Positions 23,912 to 35,114 of a DNA stretch of 64,000 nucleotides are shown here, piece after piece; within the stretch, counting starts at the first letter, position 1, and every line of letters starts with the position of its first letter. Made by a program: the position numbers and the translations under genes. Where the stretch lies: positions 29,622,419-29,686,418 of the forward strand of contig NC_134547.1 of NCBI RefSeq assembly GCF_050624435.1. The letters are read 5' to 3'. The notes below the pieces were generated by a model, which worked only from the letters and a program-made list of their open reading frames with translations, was not told the DNA's origin and ran no database searches. Source of the stretch: Tenrec ecaudatus. Its lineage: Eukaryota > Chordata > Mammalia > Afrosoricida > Tenrecidae.

Positions 23912-25860
23912 CGGCGTGTCACTGAACCCGTTCTGACTCATAGCGACCGTCTGTACAGCAGAATGAGCCACTGCCTAGCCCTGCACCAGTCTCACAAGTG
24001 TCCTTATGCTTGAGGGCATCACTGTAGCCAGTGCCAGCTCACCTTGGCGAGGCCCTTCCTCTTTCTCACTGCCCCTCTACTTGGCCAAGCATACTGTCTT
24101 TCTCCAGGCACGGTTTCTCCTGACAACACATCGAAAACAGGTCAGATGAGGTCTCACCATCTTTGCTTCCAAGGAGCATCCTGGCTGCGCCTCTTCCAAG
24201 ACTAATTTGTTTATTCTTCTTGACGTCCATTGTACTTTCAATGTTCTTTCCCAGCACCATAATTCAAACGCATCTATTCTCCTGCAGTTTTCCCTATTCA
24301 CTGTCCAACTTTCACATGCACATGAGGCAATTAAAATAGCCTGGCTTAGCCCCTAATAAAATGTAAAAAAAAAAAGAAAATGATTAGGAAAAAGAATGTA
24401 CAGATGTGCTTTATACAATTGATGTATGTATATATATGTATGGACTGTGATAAGAGTTGTATGAGTCCCTAATAAAATGTAAAAAAAATAATTAAAAAAA
24501 AAGAAAATGATTAGGGCAAAGAATGTACAGATGTGCTTTCTACAATTGATGTATGTATATGTATGGATTGTGATAATAGTTGTATGAGCCCCCAATAAAA
24601 TGTTTTTTAAAAATAAAATGCTCTACAATGAAAAAAAAAGAAATTGCTACAATAAACATAGGTGTGCGTTAAAATAAATAAATAGATAGATAGATAGATA
24701 AATAAATAAATAAATAAAATAGCCTGGCTTGGTCAGGTGAAGTTTAGTCCTCAAAGTAACCTTTTTGCTTTTCTACACTTTAAAGAGGTCTGTGTGGCAG
24801 ATTTACCCAATGCAATGTGTCGTGTTATCACACGACTGCTGCTTCTGTGTGCATTGATTATGGTTCCAAGCAAGACAAAATCCTTGACAATGTCCATCTC
24901 TTCTCCATTTATCACGATGTTACCTATTGGTCGAGTTGTATTTTGGTCTTCCTCACATTGAGTTGTAATCCGCACTGAAGGCTACAATCCTTGATCTTCA
25001 GCAGCAAGCGCTTCAAGTCCTCCTCACTTTCAGCAAGCAAGGTTGTAACATCTGCAGATCAAAGTAAATAAGCCTTCCTCCATCCTGATGTCATATTTGT
25101 CTTCACTTAAGTCAGCTTCTCTGATTATTTGCTCAGCTTACAGATGGAATAAGCATGGTATACATACACCATTCCTGGTTTTTAATCATGTGGTATGTCA
25201 TTGTTCTGTTTACCCAAATGCCTCTTAAGCCATGTACAGGTTCCACATGGGCACAATGAAGTGTTCTGGGATTCCCATTCTTCTTTTACTCCACACGACC
25301 AAATGCCTTTGCATAGTCAATAAACATATATAAACATTTTTCTGGAATTAACTGCTTTCAGCCAAGATCCATCTGACATCAGCAATGATATCCCTTTTTC
25401 CAAGTCCTCTTCTGAATCCAGCCTGAACCTCTGGTAGTTCTTTGTCAGCGTACTGCTGCAACCATTATTGAATGATCTTCAGCAACTTTTTACTTTCATG
25501 TGATGTCCATGATATTGTTCTATAGTTTGAGCATTCTGTTGGGTCACCTTTCTTTGGTATGGCTACAAATATGGATCTCTTCCAGTTAGTTAGACAAGTA
25601 GCTGTCTTCCACATCTCCTGGCACAGATGAATGAGTGCTTCCAGCGCTTCCTCAGCGTGTTGGAATATTTCCATTGGTAACCCATCCAATATTGGACCCT
25701 TGTTATGGCTAATGCTGTCAGAGCAGCTTGGATTTCCTCCTACTGTAGTGTTCGTTTTTGCTCAGATGCTACTTCCTGAAATGGTGGAAAGTTGACTAGT
25801 TCTTTTCAGTACCGTGAGTCTGTGTTTGCTTTTCAACCTTCTCCTCTTGAGCCTCCTCCC
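23912..25860 (-). mobile_element. RTE/BovB-type LINE, minus strand, interrupted at 24348-24715
   Basis: The left end is the RTE 3' tail on the antisense strand (gactcatagcgaccgtctgt…). The minus strand at 25689-25465 encodes an RTE reverse-transcriptase block with TNWKRSIFVAIPKKGDPTECSNYRTIS, a signature of this clade. The active-site box lies near 25030-25060 and has become SADVTTLLAE-like where YADD is expected, so the second aspartate is lost. It is interrupted by a small L1-tail insertion with a TSD. Fragments of the same family occur at 36276-36640, 43780-44105, 57990-58800, 61855-61990 and 63020-63310. The copy is dead. Confidence 0.85.
24348..24715 (+). mobile_element. Insertion of tandem L1 3' tails, 15-bp TSD
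   Basis: The TSD AAAATAGCCTGGCTT is present at 24333-24347 and 24716-24730, exactly flanking 368 bp. Inside are a bare tip (cccctaataaaatgt plus A run), then two nearly identical ~127-bp units, each starting gaaaatgattagg (24376 and 24503) and ending in the L1 terminus plus A-rich tail. After these comes a non-L1-tip segment resembling antisense L1 ORF2 ('gctacaataaacataggtgtg') and a final AATA/GATA-rich tail (24678-24715). Confidence 0.85.
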
Positions 25861-25985
25861 TCAGAGTGACCCTGCTGACATTTGAAACACGAGTGACACG
25901 GCTTCCAGCATCACAGCAACACACAGGCCAGCACAGTAGGACAAACTGACAGACAGGTGGTGGTCTGAGAGCTAAAGTTACAGTC
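25861..25985 (-). mobile_element. AfroSINE/RTE-related fragment, minus strand
   Basis: The text 'agtgaccctgctgacatttgaaacacgagtgacacggcttccagcatcacagcaac' is the antisense of the segment present at 46143-46300 (+) and 43985-44095 (-), part of the long SINE form that ends in an RTE tail. Confidence 0.65.
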
Positions 25986-26790
25986 AATCTTAAATACAGA
26001 CCAGTTTCTACACAGATTAGCATTCGTCCTTGCACTAAATGCCTCTAAGTTTCTGTTACACAATGTGACACACTCTGCTCTGAACAAAAGATTACAAGGC
26101 ATGACAAAAGGCAAGAAAAAATAGAATCTGAAGGTAGTCTGAAGAGTCAAGGAAATCATCAGAACCTGTCATTCAAATAACATGCTCTAAGAATTATTCT
26201 ATGAGGATTTAAAATAACTGACCGATATGCCGATATATCTAATGTAATAATATGCAAAACCAGATAGATTGTCTAGGTCAGAAGAGAGTCTCCAACTTGA
26301 AAGTATTCAGAAACAAAAGACACTAATAATTTTTGTCACAAACCATGCCCAACATCTACCCACTACATTTCTAGAGTTTCTTTGACAGATGGTGAGAGCC
26401 ATTTTTCTCAGTGTTGGAGTGGGAGGCTTTAAATAAGGAGAGGCGTCTTGAATGACCCAAGGTGGTAATGGATTATGCTTAGAGACAAGTATGAACTATT
26501 TAGCTTAATGGGACCATATTTTATGCAAATAATATGCATCCTATAGTTTTTTAGCCCTCTTCCCATGAGGTATTTTTTCAAGTGCAGTATGTTCACATTT
26601 TTCACACTACTGTAAAAAAAGGTAGCATAATGCACTTAAGAAAATAGGCGTGGGGGGAGGGTAAAGCTGGCACAAAAATATAGAAAATGTACATTACTTC
26701 TGTAAAAATACAGTATATATAGTTATCTATGGACATATTTATGAATACTTACAAAGGTAGGGAGTTTGTCCCCATCTTTGAAAAGTTACA
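25986..26790. other. Unassigned intervening DNA
   Basis: AT-rich and without recognised repeats. No frame longer than about 70-80 codons, and none has a known motif. Confidence 0.4.
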
Positions 26791-26992
26791 AACCCCAAAA
26801 CTCACTGCCACCCGGTCTGTCTGATGCATGGGGACCCTACAAGGCAGGGTTCTAGAATAAAACTGCCCAGTGGGCTTCTGAGGCTGTGCAGGAGCAGAAA
26901 GCCTCGTCTTTCTCCCAAGGACCTGCTAGTGGCTTCACATTGCTGACCTCCAGGGCTGCAGCCCAACTCATAACCAGTACGCCACCAGGGCA
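26791..26992 (-). mobile_element. AfroSINE-type SINE, minus strand
   Basis: It reads aaaactcactgccacccggt at the left and ends with 'taaccagtacgccaccagggc' at the right, the antisense of the family head. The full ~200-bp body is in order. Confidence 0.85.
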
Positions 26993-27974
26993 GTTAGCAA
27001 CCCCCCCCCTCCATTTACTTGTCCTGTTGGATAGGAAGGAGAGAAAAGGACACCTCAGTGACAATGAGCATATTTCATGCTCAGATATTGGTTTCAATGC
27101 CGTTTGCCAATAAAAGGACCCGAGGCTCCCTGGAGAAACCGCTTATTCTAGCCCTGGGGCAAGAAATATACACAATGAGGCTGGAGCATCTTGTAGGGCC
27201 AGAAAATAAGTGCTAATCCAGCAAACAAAACTCTTACAGTGACAAGGGTCAAAGAACACAGGGGTGACCTGAAAGAGGTGTCAGTGATCAAAGCTGTAAT
27301 AATAAGATTAACAAAATTAAGTAGTATTGGATTATAAACCCAAGGGCAAAATAAATATTCATGAGTCCAGAGTGATGTAAGTGATTGAATAAATAAACAA
27401 ATGGGAGAGAATAAACAAATCCCCTTGGAGGATCATTTCAAATAATTTATGAATATTTATATAACCCTTCAGAGATGGAGCCACACTGCTCAGTTCTTAA
27501 GTGTGGGCTGTGCACAACTTCTCTCTAAAGAGAACAAGTATGGGGAGGAGGGAGAGTAACTTCAGAGTGGAAGAAACCTGATTTCACTGGCATGATCAAA
27601 GTCAGCATCGAAAATGAGACGTCTTGTTGATAGTATGAGGTGATGAGCATGGCACTTCCTTCTGGGTTCTGCCGCCCAAGAACTGACAGACAAGTGCTGG
27701 TCCCAGAATCCCCAGGAAAACGCAACAACAGAGGAGCCCAACTGAAGGCCAGTCTCAAAGATGCCCGACCGTTTCTCTTCAGATGTGTCAAGGTCATCAG
27801 AAACAAAGGAAGTGTGAGGCAGTGTGATAGCCACCAACATCAAATGAGCCTTGATGACTAAATCTAATAAAACATTCTAAATGAGATCTTGGAACAGAAA
27901 AAAGGCATCAGGTAAAAATGAGAACTTCTGACTGAAGTGTAGACTTCGGTCAATAATCATCTCTCTGTGCTTGG
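26993..27974. other. Unassigned intervening DNA
   Basis: No repeat recognised. Overlapping ~90-codon frames at 27525-27843 (-) are in competing frames with no domain, so I do not call a gene. Confidence 0.4.
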
Positions 27975-28060
27975 TCAGGCCTCCTGGTTCAGGGCCAGGC
28001 AGCTTCACCCTGTTGTGCAGGGGGTTGTGATCAGAGTCAACTCAATGGCAGGGAGCAACA
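27975..28060 (+). mobile_element. RTE/SINE 3' tail fragment
   Basis: It ends 'gagtcaactcaatggcagggagcaacaa', the 3' terminus shared by RTE and the SINEs of this window. Confidence 0.65.
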
Positions 28061-28137
28061 ATGTTGGTTCATTAATTAAGACAAATGTACCCTATTGATA
28101 TAAGATTTTAATAAAGGAAAAAACTCGGTATAAGATA

Positions 28138-28321
28138 GGGAGCCATGATGGTGTAGTGGGTTACTGGTTGACAACATCATCCGTTGGAATCCATCAGTCA
28201 CTGCTCAGAAAGAGGAGGCATCCTGCTCCTGTGAATAACTCTGTCAGAAACCCACAAGGTCCGCTCTGTTCTGTTCTAGGAGGTCACAATGAGTCAGCTA
28301 TGACTCAACGGCAGTGCATGA
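28138..28321 (+). mobile_element. AfroSINE-type SINE, plus strand
   Basis: Head gggagccatgatggtgtagtg, body 'gaaacccacaaggtccgctc', tail 'gactcaacggcagtg'. Confidence 0.8.
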
Positions 28322-28710
28322 GTGAGTGAGCGAGACATGAAGTGCATGGGAATTATCTGGACTAGCTTTGAAATGTTTCTGTAACTGTAAAGTTCTTTCA
28401 AAATAAACTATTAAAATAAAACAAAGTCTTTATGCAGGATTTTTTTTAAAGTTCCATGGCATGAAGACAAGGGTGTTCTCTTTTTTCCCCTCAACCGCTG
28501 TCCCCTACTTGTGTGGGTTGTGTGGGAAGGGAGGTGCAGGGAACAAGGTGCTGATAATCCCTATCATCTGTGCTCAAGGTGAAGGACTACTGGAACTTCC
28601 ACAACTTACTAGAAAGCACCGGCGCTTGCTGGCAGCTAATTAAGATACTCCTAGTTCTCCATACTTGAACTCTGCTGAGTGAATTTAAAGGCATTACTCA
28701 TTGTAAAAAG
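28322..28710. other. Unassigned intervening DNA
   Basis: A short frame at 28461-28643 has no known motif. Nothing else recognised. Confidence 0.4.
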
Positions 28711-28735
28711 TTATTAGTGGTTCAGTGGTAGAATT

Positions 28736-30894
28736 ATTTTTTATATATTCTCCTCCTGATTGTTTATACAGCCTATCGTATCTAGATAGACCTGCAGAGA
28801 TAATAATATGCACAAAAAACAAGACAGAGCAAAACAAAGTGACAAAAGAAAACAAAACAACAACAACATAAAAACCAATGACAAAAAAAAGAAAAACCTG
28901 TAAATAGTCCAAGATGTGTTTCTTGATCTTTTTTTTATATCATTTTATAAGGGTCTCATACAACTCTTATCACAATCCATACATACATCAATTGTGTAAA
29001 GCACATTTATACATTCGTTACCCTCATCATTCTCAAAACATCTGCTCTCCACCCAAGCTCCTGGCACCAGCTCCTCATTTTCCCCCTCTCTCCCCACTCC
29101 CCACTCCCTCAGGAACCCTTGATAATTTATAAATTATTATTTTGTCATATCTTGCACTGTCAGATGTCTCCCTTCACCCACTTTTCTGTTGTCTGTCCCC
29201 CTAGGGAGGAGGTTATATGTAGATCCTTGTAATTGGCTCCCCCTTTCCAACCCACACTCCCAGTATCGCCACTCACAGCACTGGCCCTGAAGGGATCATC
29301 CACCCTGGATTCCCTGTGTTTCCATTTCCTATCTGTACCAGTGTACATCCTCTGGTCTAGCCAGATTTGTAAGGTAGAATTGGGATCATGATAGTGGGTG
29401 GGGAGGAAGCATTTAGGGACTAGAGGAAAGTTGTATGTATCATTGTTGCTACATTGCACCCTGAATGTCTCATCTCTTCCCCAAGACCCTTCTGTAAGGG
29501 GATGTCCAGTGGCCTACAAATGGGCTTTGGGTGTCCACCCTGCAGTCCACCCCTAATTCACTATGATAAGATTTTTTGTTCTGATGATGCCTGATACCTG
29601 ATCCCTTTGACACCTCGTGATCACACAGGCTGGTGTGCTTCTTCCATGTGGGCTTCGTTGCTTCTGAGTTAGATGACTACTTGTTTACCTTCAAGCCTTT
29701 AAGATCACAGATGCTATATCTTTTGATAGCTGGGCACCATCAGCTTTCTTCACCACATTTGCTTATGCACCCATTTGTTTTCAGCGATCAATCATGGAGG
29801 TGAGCATACAATGATATGATTTTTTGTTCTTTGATGCCTGATAACTGATCCCTTCGTCACCTCATGATCACAGAGGCTGGTGTGCTTCTTCCATGTGGGC
29901 TTTGTTGCTTCTGAGCTAGAAGACTGCTTGTTTATCTTCAAGCCTTTAAGACCCCAGATGCTATATATCTTTTGATATCCAGGCACCATCAGCTTTCTTC
30001 ACCATATTTTCTTATTCACCCGCTTTGTCTTCAGCAGTCGTGTTGGGAAAGTGAGCATCATAGAATACCAATTTAATAGAAGAATGTATTCTTGCATTGA
30101 GGGAGTACTTGAGTGGAGGCCCAATGTCGTCTGCTACCTTAATATCTAACCTATAGATCTATATGTCCATGCCTTTATTTAGACCTCTATAAATGCCCTT
30201 TGCCTCCTAGCTCTTTCCTCTATTTCCTTTGACTTTCCTCTTGTCCCACTATCATGCTCAGTCTTCATTTGGGTTTCAGTAATTCCTCTTGGTTACATTA
30301 CCCTTGATCACACCCTATCAGACCTCCTACATTCTCCTAACCACCAATTTGGATCACTTGTTGTTCCCTTATCCCTGGGTTTGTTAATCCCACTACCTTT
30401 CTCCCCACCCCACCCCCATGTTTGTTGATCTTTAGGAGTGTTTTGAGTTGAGTCTGATGGGGTGCCATATCCTGGCCCCAAAGTCTACCTTTGGTACTCC
30501 CTCGGGACTTCCTTTCTCTGTTCCCCTTGCTGTTCTGTTGCATGCCCTTAGTGTTTTGCCTCGGTTTGGTGGGATCAGATTGGACACAATTCTCTCGCTG
30601 TGTCTCCAGTGTTGTCCCCCATAAGGCTAAGGATCAGTGAGGGATGTCATGTCTCATAGTGGGGCCGGCCATGTTATCCTCTCTGTGCTTTGACTACTCT
30701 GAGAAAGGATATCATCCTCCAGGCTTGGTGGACCAGGATGTGCTCCACTCTCTTCCTTCCCCTTCATTTGCTCCCATGTGCTCTGATCAGACATGTCCTT
30801 CTCCCTGAGCTGTAGCTTCAGTGCTGTCCTCTGAAGTAAATTCTTCTGGGAGGAGGGACGGCTCTCCACATAGTTGGGATTGGGGCCGGCACCA
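28736..30894 (-). mobile_element. L1 3' UTR insertion, minus strand, itself interrupted at 28932-30418
   Basis: The TSD CAGTGGTAGAATT lies at 28723-28735 and 30895-30907. Excluding the nested element, the insert is only 28736-28931 plus 30434-30894: the middle and proximal L1 3' UTR (A-rich tract region and the part upstream), without the normal terminus atcattttatt. The transcript therefore seems to have ended early, inside its own 3' UTR, before integrating. Confidence 0.8.
28932..30418 (-). mobile_element. Nested L1 3' UTR insertion, minus strand
   Basis: The flanking repeats TGTTTCTTGATCTTT (28917-28931) and TGTTTGTTGATCTTT (30419-30433) match at 14 of 15 positions. The insert starts with the normal L1 terminus (tatatcattttataaggg) and runs through the distal 3' UTR, including two tandem ~249-bp units that start near 29570 and 29819. 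It sits inside the L1 at 28736-30894. Confidence 0.85.
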
Positions 30895-30910
30895 CAGTGG
30901 TAGAATTCTT

Positions 30911-32356
30911 TTTTAAAAATCATTTTATTGGGGGCTCGTACAATTCTTATCATAATCCATACATACATCCATTGTGTCAAGCACATATGTACATTTGTTG
31001 CCATCATCGTTCTCAAAACATTTACCTTCTACTTGAGCCCTTAATATCTGCTGCTCATTTTCGCCCTCCCTTCCCACTGCCCCCTATAAATGATTAACCC
31101 TTCATCATTTATAAATTATTATTATTTTGTCATATATTACACCGTCCAACGTCTCCCCTCGCCTTCTATTCTGCTGTCCCTTCCCCAGGAGGCTATACGT
31201 AGATTCTTGTAATCAGTTTCCACTTTCTACCCCACATTCTCTCCACCCTCCAGGCATCGCCACTCTCACCAGTGGTCCAGAAGGAGTCATCTTTTCTGGG
31301 TTCCCTGTGTTTCCAGTTGCTATTTGTGCCTATGTACATCCTCTGGTCTAGCCAGATTTGTAAGGTAGAATTGGGAGCATAATAGTAGGGGGTAGGAAGT
31401 ATTTAAGAACTAGAGGAAAGTTATATGTTTCATTGTTGCTACCCTGCACCCTGCCTGGTTCATCTCCTCCCCACAGCCATTCTGTAAGGGGTGTCCAGTT
31501 GGCTACCATTGGGCTTTGAGTCTCCACTCTCCACTCACCCACATTTTCAATGATAAGATTTTTTGTTCCTTCATGCTTGATACCTGATCCCTTCGATAGC
31601 TCGTGGTCACACAGGCTGGTGTGTTTCTTCCATGTGGGCTTTGTTGCTTCCGAGCTAGATGGCCACTTGTTTATCTTCAAGCCTTTAAGACCCCAGATGC
31701 TACATCTTTTGATATCTTGGCACCATCAGCTTTCTTCACCACATTTGCTTATGCACACATTTGTCTTCATTGATAATATCATGGAGGTAGGCACCCACTG
31801 ATATGATTTTTAGTTCTTTGATGTCTGATAACTGGTCCCTTCTGCACCTTGTGGTCAGACAGGCTGGTGTGCTTCTTCCATGTGGGCTTTGATGCTTCTC
31901 AGCTAGATGGCCGCTTGTTTTTCTTCAAGCCTTTAAGCCCCCAGACGCTCTATCTTTTAATAGCCATGCACCATTAGCTTTCTTCACTACATTTGCTTAT
32001 GCACACGTTTGTCTTCAGTGGTCATGTCAGGAAGGTGGGCACCCACTGATATGGTTTTTAGTTCTTTGTTATCTGATAACTGATCCCTTCTATACCTCGT
32101 AGTCAGCCAAGCTGCTTTGCTTCTTCCATGTGGACTTTGATGCTTCTCAGCTAGATGGCCGCTTGTTTATCTTCAAGCCTTTAATACCCCAGATGCTATA
32201 TCTTTTGATAGCCGGGCACCGTCAGTTTTCTTCACCACATTTACTTATGCACACATTTTTCTTCAGCAATTGTGTCAGGAAGGTGTACATCCTGGAATTC
32301 CAATTTAATAGAACAAGCAAAGTGTTCTTCCATTGAGTAAGTGCTTGAGTAGAGGC
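30911..32356 (-). mobile_element. L1 3' UTR insertion, minus strand, with three tandem 3' UTR units
   Basis: Flanked by AGAATTCTT at 30902-30910 and 32357-32365, overlapping the SINE's own sequence. It starts at the L1 tip (aaaatcattttattggggg) and carries three ~248-bp units starting near 31557, 31806 and 32053, one more than in the other copies. 5' truncated. Confidence 0.85.
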
Positions 32357-32640
32357 AGAATTCTTAATCTCCTATGTGGAAGACCCAGGTTCTATTCCTG
32401 GCCAATATGGAACAACCACCCATCTGTCAGGGGAAGCTCCCATGTTACTATGACACTGAACAGGTTTCTGTGGAGCTTCCAGACTAAGGTAGACTAGGAA
32501 GAAAGGTCTGGTGATCTACTTCTGAAAGTAAGCCTATGAAAAACTTACAGATCATAACAGTACAATGCCATGTGCATGGGGTTGACAGGAGCCAGACCCT
32601 GCTCGATGGCAGCTAGCAATAACAATCCAGAGTAGTTTTT

Positions 32641-33027
32641 CACTTCTGCTAAAAAGACTTTTTTTCCACTTCACTGTACCCATTTGTTCTCCCTCCAATC
32701 CAGCCCTTTTGCGATCCCATCCCCCTCTATACCTCCATCTGTGGGGTAGGACCCTCTCTCAGCTCCCGGGGTGGTACATAAGGTCTAAGCCAGCCACAGC
32801 AGTGGTTTCAGAGAAGGAATCTAACTAGAACTGGTACAGCTAGGCCCAATCCCCAAACTGCAGAAGCTCCAGGAAGGGAATATTACTCTTCCTTGCTAGT
32901 TTGGCTATGGGAGACGGCATGGCTGAAATGGCTGTATTTTTCCTGCCACAGAGAGGAGGGGCTGGGAGCCAGCAACACAGAGTGTGATGAGCTGAGGTAG
33001 AGACAGGAAACCCAGGCTTTGTGTGTA
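32641..33027. other. Unassigned intervening DNA
   Basis: No repeat recognised by eye; no coding signal. Confidence 0.4.
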
Positions 33028-33545
33028 AGCCTGGATTGTGTAGAGAAACAAAACCAGCAGTACTCAGATATAGATATAGACATAGACATAGATATAGATA
33101 TAGATATAGATATAGACACAGATACAGATATAGACATAGACATAGATATAGATATAGATATAGACATAGACATAGATATAGACATAGATATAGACAGACA
33201 CAGATACAGATACAGATATAGATATGAAATAACTTTATATCAAGAAGTAATTTTATATCCATGAGGCACCCCATCCATGGCCAACACATGAAGCTGCGGA
33301 TCCATAAGGCAGAAAGGGGAAGGAGGGTGGAGGAAGATCACAGACTGGTGAGCGCAGAGTCGAATGGATCCAAGACTGGTGGGAACATGACAGGACATCA
33401 GTCGCTCCCTGGTCATGTGGGCATACACAGAATCCAAGCAAGCAGGGAGGGTGAAGAGGCCAGAGAGAGAGAAGTCACATCTCAAGAGGCAATCTCCAGA
33501 CTACCAGCTGATTGACAGATTGGAGTCCACCTCTCCACACAAATC
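33028..33545 (-). mobile_element. LTR-like element, minus strand, with large internal microsatellite
   Basis: The left end 'ttgtgtagagaaacaaaaccagcagtact' is the antisense of the right end of the LTR at 40565-41122 (…tttgtttctctagagaaccc). The right end 'gctgattgacagattggagtccacc' matches that of the copy at 60125-60590. The middle contains a GATATA-type microsatellite (33066-33226). Confidence 0.65.
33066..33226. repeat. (GATATA/GACATA)n microsatellite
   Basis: About 160 bp of hexamer-like GATATA repeats with GACATA and GATACA variants. Long open frames across it on both strands (DIDIDI, YLYLYL) are artefacts. Confidence 0.97.
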
Positions 33546-33748
33546 CCATCAAGTAGACGTAAAAATGTAAGCACGACGCTTTGGAAACACTATTTAGACT
33601 GCTGACTCAAGCAGTGTTTCTTCAAACCATCTAAGTAACTTCATTGCCCTCTTTGTTTAAATCAGTTTGCGAAAGGTTTTCCATCCTTCACAACAACAAT
33701 CCACATGGATATTGACATTGTATATTCAGGTTATGGTTTTCCTTAAAG

Positions 33749-33893
33749 AGCACGTGGTGGCTGGGGTGGCTAAGCTTTGAGCTGCTAACCAAAAGATCAG
33801 CAGTTCGAAACCACCAGCGACGTGGTGGGAGAAAGATGCGGTTATTTTACTCCCTGCAGGGGACTAAACCACAGATCTGCCCTGTCCTTTAGA
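33749..33893 (+). mobile_element. AfroSINE-type SINE, plus strand, 3' truncated
   Basis: 'ggtggctaagctttgagctgctaacc' leads to a B-box-like 'cagttcgaaaccacc'. It stops near 33893, where LTR sequence begins. Confidence 0.8.
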
Positions 33894-33904
33894 AGATGAT
33901 TTCT

Positions 33905-34313
33905 CCCGTGGAGTGGGACACACAATTAGCCCATATGTCTGACACCAATCCACAAAGTCCTCCTCCATCTCACAAAACAGATGCAATGATGCTGACTGCT
34001 GGAGGAAAGCCGAGTAAGTGGATGTGTAAGCATCTCAGCGCTGGCAGGGGTCTCCACACGGCTGCTCCAGCACCCAGGGCTGCATTGGGGTAGGTCCATG
34101 TGGCTTCTGCTCAGGGATGTCTTGCAGGAAGTAAGCCTTGTCAGCTGAAGCAGGGAACTGGCTAAGGCAGGTGCACCCTGGTCTGACCATCAGAAAGCAA
34201 GAGATCTGAGAATTCAAAAGGCTAGGCTCACCAAGCCATTTATCTCTCTGCCCTTCAGTGAACCCCACCTGTGTTTATCGGCCAGGTTGGCACAATAAAC
34301 TTTAACTATCTCA
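33905..34313 (-). mobile_element. LTR-like element, minus strand
   Basis: It covers 'ttagcccatatgtctgacacc' (as in the copy at 60250) through 'ccatttatctctctgccctt' to 'ggccaggttggcacaataaac' at the right end. That right end is the antisense of the LTR start at 40565. The left part of the family is missing. Confidence 0.75.
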
Positions 34314-34317
34314 ACTT

Positions 34318-34965
34318 GAAACAACAGAAGTTTGTTGTCTCACCACTCTGGAGACTAGACGTCTGACCTTGGGGTGTCTGTAAGGTTATGCTCTCTCTGA
34401 AGACTCAAGGGAAAATCAGTTCTTGTCTCCCAGCCCCAGGCCTCCCTTGACTTGCAGCAGCACGACTCTCCCCTCACCTAGCTCTGCCTGTCTCCTGGTC
34501 TCTTCGGCTCTTATAAAGGACATTACTCAGACTGGGAGGAACCTTGGTGATTTAGCAGGTTACTCATTGGATTATTAACTACAAGGTCAGTAGTTCAAAA
34601 CCATGAGCTCCTCTGAGGAAAATGGATGAGGCTTTCTACTCCTGTGAAGATTGACAGTCTAGGAAAACCCACAGGGGCAGTGCTGCTGTGTCAGATAGGG
34701 CAGCTCTGAGGCAGAATCCACTTGCTGGCAGTGGGTGAGACTCAGACTAGCTTCATTCTGAGTTGGAATTGGCTGGCTGGCAGTGGGCTTGGTTTTCACT
34801 TTGGTTTACTCAGATTGGATCAGGCCCTGCCCTCCTCTGGGATGACCTTGTGTTGACTTATCTTCAAAGACCCTATTTCCAAATAAGTCCATGTTGATAA
34901 ATTCTGGGATTAAGATTTAACCTACCTTCTGGGGACATGCAGTTAAATTCATAACCAGAGGGAGG
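34318..34965 (-). mobile_element. Ancient mammalian LTR-like fragment, interrupted by a SINE
   Basis: 34318-34535 and 34819-34965 contain 'ctctctgaagactc', 'cttataaaggacattactcagactgg' and 'caaagaccctatttccaaataagtcc', which recur together in an old mammalian interspersed repeat that I believe is an LTR of the ERVL/MaLR kind. The exact family is not certain. Confidence 0.5.
34536..34805 (+). mobile_element. AfroSINE-type SINE, plus strand, with TSD
   Basis: TSD TTACTCAGACTGG (34523-34535) and TTACTCAGATTGG (34806-34818), 12 of 13 matching. The head is aggaaccttggtgatttagc. The 3' part is partly doubled: 'ggcagtgggtgag' near 34728 and 'ggcagtgggcttgg' near 34781. Confidence 0.85.
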
Positions 34966-35114
34966 GAAATAAGAACCAAGGAAGCTTGTTATGTACAAGT
35001 GAATCCCAGCTTGTGAGTGGGAGAACATTGATAGCCCACTGCAAGGATCTGACCACCATCATTTTGTCTGTAAAAGATGGGAGAATCCTTTGAGTGTGAG
35101 AGTCACGATAAATC

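Larger units (their letters stand above)
28711..32640 (+). mobile_element. tRNA-Gly-derived SINE split into three pieces by L1 insertions
   Basis: Pieces: 28711-28735, 30895-30910 (which includes the duplicated target) and 32357-32640. Joined in order they read like a tRNA-Gly(GCC) gene: TGGTTCAGTGG is the A box (28718-28728), then 'tagaattctt', then a B box GGTTCTATTCC (32388-32398) and 'tggccaat'. A SINE body follows with 'gaacaggtttctgtggagcttccagacta' and an 'agctagcaataacaat' tail close to the RTE terminus. The two outer L1 insertions both hit the short AT-rich spot just after the A box. Confidence 0.85.

Noticed and set aside
32357..32420. Functional tRNA-Gly gene
   Set aside because: The acceptor and D-arm halves are separated by 3.6 kb of L1, the B box is followed by SINE body, and the stem pairing is mutated. 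It is a SINE head.
28711..32640. CRISPR-like or satellite array from regularly spaced ~248-bp repeats at 31.5-32.3 kb
   Set aside because: The units belong to L1 3' UTRs, occur inside TSD-bounded insertions and lack short identical repeats with unique spacers.
33019..33264. Long open frames DIDIDI / YRYRYR / YLYLYL
   Set aside because: They are readings of the GATATA microsatellite at 33066-33226; any long GATATA repeat stays open in several frames.
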